From JADZEJ01 sp964426815 (GTDB taxonomy: Bacteria > Patescibacteriota > Patescibacteriia > 2-12-FULL-60-25): a stretch of 17,188 bases of DNA. Both the position numbers and the translations under genes were made by a program. Below the pieces are notes generated by a model, which saw only the letters and a program-made list of their open reading frames with translations, searched no databases and was not told the origin of the DNA. Where the stretch lies: positions 1-17,188 of the forward strand of contig CAYRRZ010000021.1 in the NCBI GenBank assembly GCA_964426815.1, read 5' to 3'. Positions 1 through 8,762 of this stretch are shown here, in pieces; position 1 is the stretch's first letter, and every line of letters starts with the position of its first letter.

Positions 1-17
1 AGGCCTACGGCTAGCGT

Positions 18-61
18 AAAAACCGCCGCTATAAGAACGGTGGTTTTTCGGGCGGTTTTTT
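18..61 (+). terminator. Rho-independent terminator with two alternative hairpins
   Basis: AAAAACCGCCG (18-28) can pair with CGGTGGTTTTT (38-48, one G.U pair) or with GGCGGTTTTT (51-60), and each downstream arm ends in a T run. The shared left arm makes the two hairpins mutually exclusive. It most likely ends transcription of a gene lying left of the window. Nothing else is recognisable in 62-198 apart from a purine-rich stretch (about 165-187) and the promoter described next. Confidence 0.75.
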
Positions 62-199
62 CTTGGTCTTTGTCCAAGAAATCGATTTTAAGACGGTCAC
101 GCATGGGCAGAGAAAAACGAAGAACGAATTGAAGGCATCCTAGCAGAACCGGAGACATTTGGCGAGAGCGGGGAGGAGAGGGAACGAAGCTGTCTCATG

Positions 200-208
200 T
201 GCTATACT
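200..208 (+). promoter_or_regulatory. Extended -10 promoter of the T4SS-like operon
   Basis: TGCTATACT is an extended -10 element (TGn plus TATACT, 5/6 to TATAAT). No -35 box is evident about 17 bp upstream. Predicted initiation near 215 leaves only about 5 nt before the ATG at 220. The element overlaps an in-frame GTG at 199, which argues against that GTG as the start. Confidence 0.55.
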
Positions 209-219
209 TTGCCCAACGT

Positions 220-3200
220 ATGCGACAAGCCCTTTTGCGATTTGGATCTTCATTGAAGCGGCGCTTTTTAATCCCGCGTGACAAGATGGAATCACGTCTT
301 GGAATGATTGGGGCTATTTTTGGAACATCTTTTTTGACTTGGCTTTTGCCAAAGATGGTCTGGGCACAGACGGGAAATGCGGCAACGGATGCCAAATCCG
401 CAGCAGCTAGTGTTTCTGCTATTGGGAGTGGTTTAGCGTCTTCGCCAACCGTTGGTGCTTTGGCTGATGCGGCGGCACCTATTTTCAATATCGTGGCAAC
501 CATGGTGGCGTCATTTTTGTATCTGATTATCTACGCCTTGATTTTTGTTAATACCTTGATTACGGATTTGATGATTCGTGTCGCTCAGTACAATAATTTC
601 GTGAATGCCAAGCCGGTTCAAATGGGGTGGCCTTTGATCCGCGATGTCTGCAACATGTTCTTTATCGTGGTGCTATTGCTTATCGCTTTCAGTACGATTA
701 TTGGGTACAAGCCGTTTCATTTTAAGGACAATTTGCCAAAATTATTGTTGTACGCGGTATTGATTAATTTTTCGAGAACTTTAATCGGATTATTGATCGA
801 CTTTTCACAGGTGGTGATGCTGACCTTTGTCGTCGGTTTTAAGGATGCGGCTTTTGGAAATTTTGCAAAAGCATTTCAGGTTCCAAATTTATTGAGTTTG
901 AATGCGCAGGCTTTTTCGGGTGGTGGAGGTGGGCTAGCGACCACGAGTAATATCATCGTGGCTTTGTTGTTTGGTATTTGGATCATGACGATTGCGATGA
1001 CGGCATTGGTCATCATGCTGATTTATTTTATTGCTCGTATTATCAGCTTGTGGGTTTTGCTTATTCTTTCGCCTTTGGCGTTTTTTGCTTTGGGTGTGCC
1101 AAGCAAGATTGCAGGAGCACTTGGCCCAGTGAGTTCGTTTTGGAAGCAATTGTCCGCTTGGTTAACGGGTGGTCCGGTCGTTGCGTTTTTCTTGTGGCTA
1201 GCTCTGGCTGTTATTCAAAGTAGTGATAGTCCATTTGCGGATGTGGGTGGCGTTGGAAAGAACACCCAAGAAGAAGCAGCTGTTCAAGCGGTGATTACCG
1301 ATATTGGTAAGCCAGAGAATGTATTGAATTTTATCGTGTCGGTGGCTTTCATGTTGATTGGCGTTAAAACCGCGGTCGATGTGTCGCAGCAAGCAAATCC
1401 GATGTTGGGTAATTTGGCAAAGAATTTGAATTCAGGTGGTGGTGTTGCTTGGAGAAGTGCCAAGGCATTGGGTCGTGCTCCTGGCGCGGCTCGTTCTGCT
1501 GTCGGCACGGCAGCTCAGCGTGGGGTTAAGTTGGCTTCGTATATTCCTGGAAGTAAGAATGCAGCCAGCTATTTGAATCAACAAGCAGGTCAAGATAGTA
1601 AGTTTGGAAGCTTGTTACGTGGTACCGGTGTTGGTGGTGCAGCTGGTAGTCTCTTGCAAGAAAGAGGCATGCGTGAAGATGAGCGTAAGAAGGCTGCTAC
1701 TAAGCGTGTTGATGAACAGACGAAGGGTTTGAGCGAAAAAGATGCAACAAATCGATTATCCGCTATTCGGAGAGGTGAGGCTTCTTCGACTCGTTTAGGG
1801 AAATGGATAGATGAAAAGCGTGAGTCGATGGGTATTCAGAATTTTGATGGAAGTATTGCAAATTCAAAAGTTGCACTTTTAGCTGTTTCAAAAAATGGAG
1901 CCAAGGCGATTGGGAAAGAGTATGAGGATTCTCCAAGAAAAGGAAATTTATCTAAGGATCAAATTGATGCGCTTAAAGCATCCCAGGTAAAACAAAGACA
2001 GGGTTTAATGTTGGATCAGGCTGAAACGGCTGCAAAAGCTGATGATGATACAGCGACACTTGATGCGATTAAGGCAGAACGTCATAAGGATCCTGGTTTG
2101 ATGAAGTATGCACAAATGGGATCAGAAATGTCAGGCATTGATCCAAAGGGAATTAAGCCAGAAGCATGGGGCGATAATGCCGTATTTTTGTCATACATGA
2201 AGGACAAGAATTTGATTGGAACGGATGGAAGATTGAATGCCGGGTATAAAGATTCTGCAGACTGGAAGAGTATTTCGTCAGGTAATGGTAATGGGGCTCG
2301 TTTAGCCCGCGCTCAGGCAAAGCGTTTGGAAACGGCAGCTGGGCAAGATGATGCTCGAGTTCTGATGGCTGCAATGAGTGATACGGCGACGGAAGAGGAA
2401 AACATTGCTGCGAATAATCGTCGTTCGGTTTCTAAGATGAGCGCGAATGGTCAGGCGATATCGAGCGCGCCTTGGATTCAGCCAGCAACTGGTGATTTTG
2501 AGGCAACGAGTCAAAATTATGCTGACTTTATGGGCGAATCGCGTCGCGTCGCGAACTTTGCCGATTTGGTGTCGCGTTTGCCAGCTGAAACGAGAAATGT
2601 GGTTGTTAATGCCATGGGTGGTGATGATAATACGCGAAATGCTCGTGCATCTCGATTTTCTGCGCCACTATCTGAGACGCAGGCGACGGTTTTGGCATCG
2701 GCTGGACCAGCGATGCAAGAAGCGGCTGGAGGGAGAAACTTTAGCGCGGATCACATTGGTCAAATGTATCGTGCACAAGCTGCAGGGGTTTCAACCTCCG
2801 CTCTGGGCGTTGTAAATGCTGATGGTGGCGTTGATAATGCAGGAGGCTTGGCTATTCAAGGGATTTTGCGTAAGGCTTTTGAAGAAGCGGCTACAGATGA
2901 TTTGAATCAACAGATCACGGCTGCACAGGTCTTTGCAAACTTGGATAATTCAGCTTTGCGCCAAGGCGGTTCAGCTGCGCATCAAATTGTGCAAAGTATG
3001 AATTTGAATTTGGCAACGGAGGATGGCGAGAGGGGCTTTAAGCAGGCTATTTCGGCTTCAAGCCCTGACCAGGTGAAACAGATTAAGGCGCATATTCAAG
3101 AAGTGGTGACTGCGGCAAATCGGGCTCGTCAAAAGCCGGTTGATACGCGTTCAAGCTATGAAACCGAAGCGATTACATTCCAACAGCAATTATCGCAGAG

Positions 3201-3285
3201 CGAAGATAAGGTTATTCGTGGTTTAGTTGGAAATGAGAAGGGGACTGGTCGAAGAAGAGGCGGAGGAGGCGGAGGTAGAGCCTAG
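220..3285 (+). CDS. VirB6/TrbL-like polytopic membrane protein with long C-terminal tail
   Basis: This is the probable inner-membrane channel component of a minimal type IV secretion system. Numbering from the GTG at 199, a basic N-region precedes a signal or TM segment (about 37-55) ending in MVWAQ, a plausible signal-peptidase site. More hydrophobic segments lie near 95-118, 150-170, 181-212, 252-276, 278-299, 326-341 and 376-392. A Gly-rich loop (240-245) and the 'ILSPLAFFALG' stretch are typical of TrbL/VirB6 proteins. Residues from about 400 to 1028 are soluble, rich in Ala, Gln and Asp, and end in a basic Gly-rich tail (RRRGGGGGG). I chose the ATG at 220 because the GTG at 199 sits in the -10 box; ATG 286, just before the signal segment, is also possible. 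No SD is visible. It leads an operon with PrgI and VirB4. Family placement rests on topology and neighbours; the tail function is unknown. Confidence 0.75.
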   Translation: MRQALLRFGSSLKRRFLIPRDKMESRLGMIGAIFGTSFLTWLLPKMVWAQTGNAATDAKSAAASVSAIGSGLASSPTVGALADAAAPIFNIVATMVASFLYLIIYALIFVNTLITDLMIRVAQYNNFVNAKPVQMGWPLIRDVCNMFFIVVLLLIAFSTIIGYKPFHFKDNLPKLLLYAVLINFSRTLIGLLIDFSQVVMLTFVVGFKDAAFGNFAKAFQVPNLLSLNAQAFSGGGGGLATTSNIIVALLFGIWIMTIAMTALVIMLIYFIARIISLWVLLILSPLAFFALGVPSKIAGALGPVSSFWKQLSAWLTGGPVVAFFLWLALAVIQSSDSPFADVGGVGKNTQEEAAVQAVITDIGKPENVLNFIVSVAFMLIGVKTAVDVSQQANPMLGNLAKNLNSGGGVAWRSAKALGRAPGAARSAVGTAAQRGVKLASYIPGSKNAASYLNQQAGQDSKFGSLLRGTGVGGAAGSLLQERGMREDERKKAATKRVDEQTKGLSEKDATNRLSAIRRGEASSTRLGKWIDEKRESMGIQNFDGSIANSKVALLAVSKNGAKAIGKEYEDSPRKGNLSKDQIDALKASQVKQRQGLMLDQAETAAKADDDTATLDAIKAERHKDPGLMKYAQMGSEMSGIDPKGIKPEAWGDNAVFLSYMKDKNLIGTDGRLNAGYKDSADWKSISSGNGNGARLARAQAKRLETAAGQDDARVLMAAMSDTATEEENIAANNRRSVSKMSANGQAISSAPWIQPATGDFEATSQNYADFMGESRRVANFADLVSRLPAETRNVVVNAMGGDDNTRNARASRFSAPLSETQATVLASAGPAMQEAAGGRNFSADHIGQMYRAQAAGVSTSALGVVNADGGVDNAGGLAIQGILRKAFEEAATDDLNQQITAAQVFANLDNSALRQGGSAAHQIVQSMNLNLATEDGERGFKQAISASSPDQVKQIKAHIQEVVTAANRARQKPVDTRSSYETEAITFQQQLSQSEDKVIRGLVGNEKGTGRRRGGGGGGRA

Positions 3286-3303
3286 GATTCAACATAAAAC
3301 AAT

Positions 3304-5106
3304 ATGCCCCGTCCGTCCTTTGGTAGTTTTGCAGACATGCCGGTTGGCTTGAGGCGTTTTCTATTTTCAAAAGAATTTTCTGGTGCTGATAAGACTCTTG
3401 AAGAGACGTATCACATTCCAAAAGAACTGTTTGAAAAAGTGGGGGACGCCATCATGGATACGATCTTTAATGATTTGTCTTTGGCTGAGGGTGTGGCTGC
3501 TATTCGGCAGATTTTGGTTCCGGCTGCTTTAACCGAAGAAATGTGGAAACCGTTTTTGATTGAATTGGTGCGATTAGAGTTTTGGCCTATTCGTGATTTG
3601 TTTGGAGAAGAATTAAGTTTTTGGTTAGCAGAACAGCAGATTGGAACCGGTGGATGGCCGATGCAGCGCGTTTTGCTTAAGCCATTAACTTATTCATCCG
3701 CGGCAACAGAATTGGCTCAGAGAGCTGGATTTTCGATCATGGGTTCACAATTGCGTGAACGTTTGCGTGACTTGATCGTGAGTAAAATCAAGGGCGTGCG
3801 TATTGATGCACAAATCCGGGAGACGCTCATGCGTCAGCAGGATTTTGGTGGGATTGGTTTAGACGCGCGTCAGGCGGATGCGACGATTGCTGCTTTGAAT
3901 GAATTATTGCAAACGGTTGAGGTATTGTCTGAATCAGAATATGCAGATTGGCTGACGGAAGAAACCCAAAAACAATCTGAGGCGACCGTGTCTGAAGAGA
4001 ATGGTTCGAGTTCAGATGAGGATGACCCAGAAATTTCGGCGATTAAGACAAAGATGAAGGCGCAGCCAGCGACTCCGCCATCGATTTTGGATCAGGCGGT
4101 GCAACAAGCCTTGTCTCAGATTCGCGACAAGCCAACAGATGAATATTTGTTACGACGCATGCAAAATGTGATTGCTTCGCGTTTGCGAGATGTGCGTAAT
4201 TCGCTTGAGATGCGTCAGATTTTAACGCGTGATAGCAAGGTTGGTGGTGTTGGGATGACGGCTGAACAGGCAAATGCAGCGGTTGAGGTGGTTGAGGCGG
4301 CGTATCAAGCTTCGCATACATCCATCATGGATGATGAAAAGAAAAAATTAGAAACGCAAATGGTTTTTCAGCAGCAGAAAATTGAAGAACGAAAAAAGCG
4401 AGAGGCTGAAGAACATGCACGTTGGTATCAAGAAAAGATTTTGGCAAAAAAGCAGGCAGAAGAGCGCCAAACCCAAGCCGCGGATCAGTTTCGTAAACAA
4501 TATGCGGCTGGTTTGAATTCGTCTCCTGCACCGCAAGCGGCTCCAGTGGCTTCGATGGCTCCGGTTGATGCCAAGGAACAGCATCTCGAACAAAAACGGT
4601 TTGGGAGTATGGTTCAAGCGGTTCAGGTTGGAGCTCAGCCCATTGGGCAGGCAGCAGCGGTTGATGTGGCTGCTCGTCCAGAGGTGAAGATTTCGGCCGC
4701 AACCACGCCGATTAAACCACGAATGGATGGTGTTGTTGCTCCGCCAGTTTCATTGGTTGGTCCGACGAGTGCTGGGCCAAAATTAATGGGATTGACTGGG
4801 GAGTTGTCTGAATTATCGCTGACCGAATTTAGACGCATGGCAAAAACACCGGATGAAGCAGTGGAGAAGATTTTGCAAAAGGTTGAAACTTTAGGACAAG
4901 AGTCATTTGAACGACGCGTTGAGGGTGTGCGTGCTTTTCAGGCATCTCCTTTGCAGGGGTCGTATATGGCTTTGGTGGCTGAATCGTTTCGATCGGGTAA
5001 GCCCGTGGCCGCATTGGCAGATGAAAAACGAGCAAAGGGAGAGAACACGCTATCGCCCACAGAAATTTCGGCTATCCTTACCTTGAATAGTAAGCTACAC
5101 TTCTAA
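3304..5106 (+). CDS. Helical/coiled-coil protein with duplicated module, T4SS operon, function unknown
   Basis: I do not recognise a named family. The 600-aa product has no signal peptide or TM segment, so it is probably cytoplasmic. Residues 151-207 and 288-336 are a degenerate duplication. Each copy begins RLRD, continues with an I/M-R-x-x-L-x-R helix, then GG(I/V)G(L/M), then Q-A-x-A and a Leu/Val-rich helix. An acidic Ser-rich linker (225-245) separates the copies. A charged coiled coil (about 340-398, rich in K, E and Q) follows, then a Pro/Ala-rich linker (405-490) and a helical C-terminal domain (495-600). It starts 18 nt after the VirB6-like gene and ends 1 nt before prgI. Position in the operon implies a cytoplasmic partner or scaffold of the VirB4/VirB6 complex. 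No SD precedes the ATG. Confidence 0.8.
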   Translation: MPRPSFGSFADMPVGLRRFLFSKEFSGADKTLEETYHIPKELFEKVGDAIMDTIFNDLSLAEGVAAIRQILVPAALTEEMWKPFLIELVRLEFWPIRDLFGEELSFWLAEQQIGTGGWPMQRVLLKPLTYSSAATELAQRAGFSIMGSQLRERLRDLIVSKIKGVRIDAQIRETLMRQQDFGGIGLDARQADATIAALNELLQTVEVLSESEYADWLTEETQKQSEATVSEENGSSSDEDDPEISAIKTKMKAQPATPPSILDQAVQQALSQIRDKPTDEYLLRRMQNVIASRLRDVRNSLEMRQILTRDSKVGGVGMTAEQANAAVEVVEAAYQASHTSIMDDEKKKLETQMVFQQQKIEERKKREAEEHARWYQEKILAKKQAEERQTQAADQFRKQYAAGLNSSPAPQAAPVASMAPVDAKEQHLEQKRFGSMVQAVQVGAQPIGQAAAVDVAARPEVKISAATTPIKPRMDGVVAPPVSLVGPTSAGPKLMGLTGELSELSLTEFRRMAKTPDEAVEKILQKVETLGQESFERRVEGVRAFQASPLQGSYMALVAESFRSGKPVAALADEKRAKGENTLSPTEISAILTLNSKLHF

Positions 5107-5107
5107 C

Positions 5108-5551
5108 ATGCCGGATAAGTTCATTGTGCCGCAGTTCATTGATAAAGAGGATCAAATCCTTGGGCCGATTACGGTACGTCAATTTTTAATCATGTTGGTT
5201 GGATTCTTTTTGATTTTTATTGCTTTTAAGTTGTTAGCCTTTGTTCCTTTTTTGTTTGTCACGGTGTTGATCGCGGCTGTTGGTGGAACATTTGGATTTT
5301 TGAAAATTAATGGTCAACCATTCCATGTGTTTTTTGTGAATGCTTTGCAAACGGTATCGCGTCCGGGTTTGCGCAATTGGGATAAACGTCCGACGGATGC
5401 CGAATTGCGTGCTTGGATTAAGCGGGATGATGTGGTGGCACCGACCGTGGTTTCACAGCAAAAACCGCGTCCTGAAAGTAGTAAATTGCGTGATTTGACC
5501 TTGGTCGTTAATACCGGCGGTGTGTATCGTCCGGAAGATGAGAACTTTTAA
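5108..5551 (+). CDS. prgI: PrgI family protein (VirB3-like T4SS membrane component)
   Basis: PrgI-family proteins are small two-TM subunits next to VirB4 in Gram-positive and CPR type IV secretion loci, taken as the VirB3 counterpart. The 147-aa product opens with the PQFIDKED..LGP motif common in the family. Two hydrophobic helices (about 24-44 and 46-66) follow, then an amphipathic KINGQPFHVFF stretch and a soluble tail of about 65 residues. The gene starts 1 nt after the preceding stop and lies 5 nt before the TraC-like gene, so it is co-transcribed. It has no SD and probably relies on translational coupling. The family call rests on length, topology, the N-terminal motif and the VirB4 neighbour. 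Confidence 0.85.
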   Translation: MPDKFIVPQFIDKEDQILGPITVRQFLIMLVGFFLIFIAFKLLAFVPFLFVTVLIAAVGGTFGFLKINGQPFHVFFVNALQTVSRPGLRNWDKRPTDAELRAWIKRDDVVAPTVVSQQKPRPESSKLRDLTLVVNTGGVYRPEDENF

Positions 5552-5556
5552 TTTGT

Positions 5557-6237
5557 ATGCAAAGCAAAAAACTAGCTGGAGCAAAAGCAGGCGTTCCTTC
5601 ACAACGCTTCTTGGACATTGCTGAAATCAAAGAAGATGTGGTGATCATGAAAGACGGCACCATTCGTGCGGTGCTTTTGGTGTCTTCGATTAATTTTGCC
5701 TTGAAGAGCATGGATGAGCAGAATGCGATCGTGCAGGCATACATGCAATTTTTGAATTCGCTTGATTTTCCGATTCAGATTGTGATTCAGTCGCGACGCA
5801 TGAATATTGATGAATATATTCGCAAGCTGAATGAACAAGAAAAGACCCAGCAAAATGAATTATTACGTCGTCAGATTGGTGACTATCGTGAGTACGTCAA
5901 GCAATTGGTGAGCTTGGGTGAAATCATGCAAAAGAAATTTTTTGTAACGGTTCCGCTTGATCCAAGTACGGATAAGCAAAAAGGATTTTTTCAGCGTGTG
6001 GGAGAGATTTTGACGCCATCGATCGCGATTCGGTTGTCGGATGAAAAATTTCGTAAAGATAAGGAATCTCTGATGTTGCGCGTGAATGCGGTGATGGGTG
6101 GATTGCAATCGATGTCGCTCAATGCAGCGATGCTCGATACGCAATCATTAATTGAATTGTATTATACCGTGTATAACCCGGATTTATTTGAGAGTCAGCG
6201 CATGGTTGATACGCGTAAACTTCAAGTTGAAGGCTAA
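5557..6237 (+). CDS. TraC-like domain protein (VirB4 N-terminal-like)
   Basis: The 226-aa soluble protein resembles the N-terminal non-ATPase region of TraC/VirB4 proteins. A beta-rich start (IAEIKEDVVIMKDGTIRAVL, 21-40) leads to SINFALKSMDEQNAIVQ and a strand-helix unit around IQIVIQSRR (73-81). A long charged helix (83-125) and FFVTVPLD (128-135) follow. No Walker motif is present. In CPR genomes such TraC-like proteins commonly lie between prgI and virB4, as here with 5-nt gaps on both sides. It likely acts with the full VirB4 ATPase encoded next, which has its own N-terminal domain, so this is not simply a split virB4. No SD is present. Confidence 0.8.
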   Translation: MQSKKLAGAKAGVPSQRFLDIAEIKEDVVIMKDGTIRAVLLVSSINFALKSMDEQNAIVQAYMQFLNSLDFPIQIVIQSRRMNIDEYIRKLNEQEKTQQNELLRRQIGDYREYVKQLVSLGEIMQKKFFVTVPLDPSTDKQKGFFQRVGEILTPSIAIRLSDEKFRKDKESLMLRVNAVMGGLQSMSLNAAMLDTQSLIELYYTVYNPDLFESQRMVDTRKLQVEG

Positions 6238-6242
6238 ACCCT

Positions 6243-8138
6243 ATGGCATTCCAAACCCAAGAAAACAAAGGCTTTGATCCAAGCGCTCTTACAGCGGGAG
6301 GCGTTGGTATTAAGCGCGGACCTTCAAAAGAAGAGCAAAAGCGTCGCCAAGAAGAAGATCGTGGCGCGCTTGAAGAAGAGCGTATATATCGAAAAGGTGT
6401 TACCAGCATCAAGGATTTGATTGCGCCGAGTTCGATGAAGGTTGAGCCGAGTTTTGTGCGTTTGGGTGATGTTTGGGTGCGCACCTTGTTTATCATTACC
6501 TATCCGCGTTATGTAACGGTTGGTTGGGCTTCGCCGATTATCAATCTGAATGCCCAGATGGATATTTCGATGTTCTTTTATCCGATTAAGGCGGATGTGA
6601 TTTTGAAGCAGCTCAAGAAAAAAGTGGGTATTTTGGAATCACAGATTACGACAGACTCTGAAAGCGGTAAGCCACGCGATCCAATTTCTGAAACGGCTTT
6701 ACGCGATATTGAGCAATTGCGTGATGACTTAACCCAGGGCATCGAGCACTTTTTTCAATTTGCCTTTTACTGCACGTTCTACTCAACTTCTTTGGAAGAA
6801 TTGGAACGTTTATCGAGCACAGTGGAATCAACCTTTGGTTCGATGTTGATTTATACCAAGCGCGCGTATTTTCAAGCTGAGCAGGGCTTTAATTCGACCT
6901 TGCCGGTGGGGAATGATGAACTCATGATTACGTTTAACATGAGTACGTCGCCTTTGGCTTCGTCTTTTCCATTCACTTCAGCTGAACTTACGAGTGACAA
7001 TGGGATTTTGTATGGAATCAATCGACATAATAATTCATTGATTATTTTTGATCGTTTTTCTTTGCAAAATGCGAATGCGGTGGTGTTTGCCACATCTGGT
7101 GCGGGTAAATCGTATGCGGTGAAGCTTGAGATTTTGCGTTCGATGATGCTTGGAACGGATGTGATCGTGATCGACCCTGAAATGGAATACAAGCATCTAT
7201 CGGATGCGGTGGGTGGAACCTTTATTAATATTTCTTTGGCTTCGCAGGCAAAGATCAATCCATTTGATTTGCCACGTCCAACAGGGGAGTCGGTGAGTGC
7301 GGAAGATATTATCCGAAGTGCGGTTATTACGACCAAGGGTTTGCTGCGTTTGATGTTGGGTAAGTTGACGGTGGCTGAAGATTCTATTTTGGATCGCGCC
7401 CTGCTCGAAACCTATGCCAAAAAGGATATTGTGCCTGGCGTAGATTTGACCACGGTGGAGCCGCCAATCATGCAGGATTTTCAGGATATTTTGGAAGGCA
7501 TGGAAGGCACGGGGGATTTGGTCTTGCGTTTGAAGAAATTTACCGAAGGAACCTTTGCAGGTTTGATCAATTCGCCAACTACGGTGCGCATGAATAATCA
7601 GTTGGTGGTGTTTTCGGTGCGCGATTTGGAAGATGAATTACGCCCAATCGCTATCTACACCATCGTGAACTATATTTGGAATGTGGTACGTAGTGAGCGT
7701 AAAAAGCGTGTGCTGTGTATTGATGAAGCGTGGTGGCTCATGCAAAATGAAGACTCGGCCAAATTTGTCTTTGCTCTGGTCAAACGTTGTCGTAAATATT
7801 TCTTGGGAATTACGACAATTACCCAGGACGTGAATGACTTTTTGACTTCACCGTATGGACAGGCGATCGTGACCAACTCTTCGATGCAATTGCTCTTAAA
7901 GCAATCGCCAGCTTCGATTGATTTGATTGCGCGTGTTTTCTTGCTGACGCAAAGTGAAAAATATCTCTTGCTTGAATCTGGTCGTGGTGAAGGTATTTTC
8001 TTTGCTGGTCAAAAGCATGCCGCTATTCAGATCGTGGCTTCGTATACTGAAGATCAGATTGTGACCACGGACCCAAATCAATTACTGAAGATCGAGCAGG
8101 CTAAGAAAGAATTCCAACAGTCTCAAGGAAAAGGATAA
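6243..8138 (+). CDS. virB4: VirB4-like type IV secretion ATPase
   Basis: This is the cytoplasmic AAA-like ATPase that powers type IV secretion. The 631-aa product has an N-terminal VirB4 region (about 60-250, with VWVRTLFIITYPR at 77-89) and a RecA-like motor domain from about 255. Walker A is TSGAGKS (284-290), followed by VIVIDPEMEY (307-316), typical of VirB4 and HerA-like ATPases. Walker B is VLCIDEAWWLM (490-500), and TQDVNDF (527-533) is the conserved Gln-bearing motif. All catalytic motifs look intact. It starts 5 nt after the TraC-like gene with no SD. The absence of VirD4, VirB11 or relaxase genes nearby suggests a reduced system; a role in DNA uptake is an inference. Confidence 0.93.
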   Translation: MAFQTQENKGFDPSALTAGGVGIKRGPSKEEQKRRQEEDRGALEEERIYRKGVTSIKDLIAPSSMKVEPSFVRLGDVWVRTLFIITYPRYVTVGWASPIINLNAQMDISMFFYPIKADVILKQLKKKVGILESQITTDSESGKPRDPISETALRDIEQLRDDLTQGIEHFFQFAFYCTFYSTSLEELERLSSTVESTFGSMLIYTKRAYFQAEQGFNSTLPVGNDELMITFNMSTSPLASSFPFTSAELTSDNGILYGINRHNNSLIIFDRFSLQNANAVVFATSGAGKSYAVKLEILRSMMLGTDVIVIDPEMEYKHLSDAVGGTFINISLASQAKINPFDLPRPTGESVSAEDIIRSAVITTKGLLRLMLGKLTVAEDSILDRALLETYAKKDIVPGVDLTTVEPPIMQDFQDILEGMEGTGDLVLRLKKFTEGTFAGLINSPTTVRMNNQLVVFSVRDLEDELRPIAIYTIVNYIWNVVRSERKKRVLCIDEAWWLMQNEDSAKFVFALVKRCRKYFLGITTITQDVNDFLTSPYGQAIVTNSSMQLLLKQSPASIDLIARVFLLTQSEKYLLLESGRGEGIFFAGQKHAAIQIVASYTEDQIVTTDPNQLLKIEQAKKEFQQSQGKG

Positions 8139-8153
8139 TTATTGAATTGAATT

Positions 8154-8762
8154 ATGCAAAAGCGCACCAAACTTATTTTGCTCATCGCCTTTGTTCTCCT
8201 GCTTTTGGGCATTGGTCTGTATTTCTTTTTATCGCCAATTTTAGAGAATCGAAATGCCGAGCAGCCGCCGGCTTTGCCTAATACGACAACTCCGGTTTTG
8301 CCAAAGACCAAGCCGCGTCCATTGCCAGGCCAGGTTCCAAGCTCAACCATTCCAGAAGTGGTTATCGATGATTCGGCGAAATTACGCATGCTTGAAACGA
8401 AAGCGATGACGGTTACCGAGCGCGTCTATTCTGGTTCAAATAGCGATGGGTTTACGGGATATGTTGATGTTGCCGAAGATTTTAGCCAGAATGGAAAGAA
8501 TTGGTTACGTTCAGAGCAATTGAAGATGCAGTCAGCCCATCCGGCACGCGGAGCTGCATATGGCATTACGGCACGTTCGGTTTCTTCAAAGATGGAAGCC
8601 GGGGCAAAGTGGAGCAATCCAACGGTATTGGTGACGGTGCAGGCCATTTTGCGCGAAGATGGTGGTGTGCAACAGGCAAAGAAATTGGTTTGGCACTTTA
8701 GCAAACAAGATGATGGATCATTCTTGATTGATTCGGTGGACATGTCCGAATTGCCGCTCTAA
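8154..8762 (+). CDS. Signal-anchored protein in T4SS operon, possible VirB8-like subunit
   Basis: The 202-aa product has a KR-rich N-terminus, one strongly hydrophobic helix (7-29), a Pro/Thr-rich spacer (38-68) and an extracytoplasmic alpha/beta domain of about 130 residues. That domain starts with a helix (75-92) and ends in antiparallel strands (VLVTVQAILRE at 158-168, KKLVWHFSKQDD, SFLIDSVDM). This order (N-in anchor, helix, then curved sheet) is what VirB8/NTF2-like subunits show, but no sequence signature proves it. It follows virB4 by 15 nt, and its TAA overlaps the ATG of comF by one base. Treat it as a hypothetical T4SS accessory protein, with the VirB8 assignment as inference. Confidence 0.75.
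   Translation: MQKRTKLILLIAFVLLLLGIGLYFFLSPILENRNAEQPPALPNTTTPVLPKTKPRPLPGQVPSSTIPEVVIDDSAKLRMLETKAMTVTERVYSGSNSDGFTGYVDVAEDFSQNGKNWLRSEQLKMQSAHPARGAAYGITARSVSSKMEAGAKWSNPTVLVTVQAILREDGGVQQAKKLVWHFSKQDDGSFLIDSVDMSELPL

Noticed and set aside
4325..4702. 125-aa minus-strand open frame inside the coiled-coil protein gene
   Set aside because: Pro/Gln-rich antisense of a low-complexity region; no promoter or start context.
5557..8138. TraC-like and VirB4 genes as one frameshifted virB4
   Set aside because: The VirB4 frame has its own N-terminal domain and the two genes are separated by a clean stop and 5 nt, as commonly seen in CPR loci.
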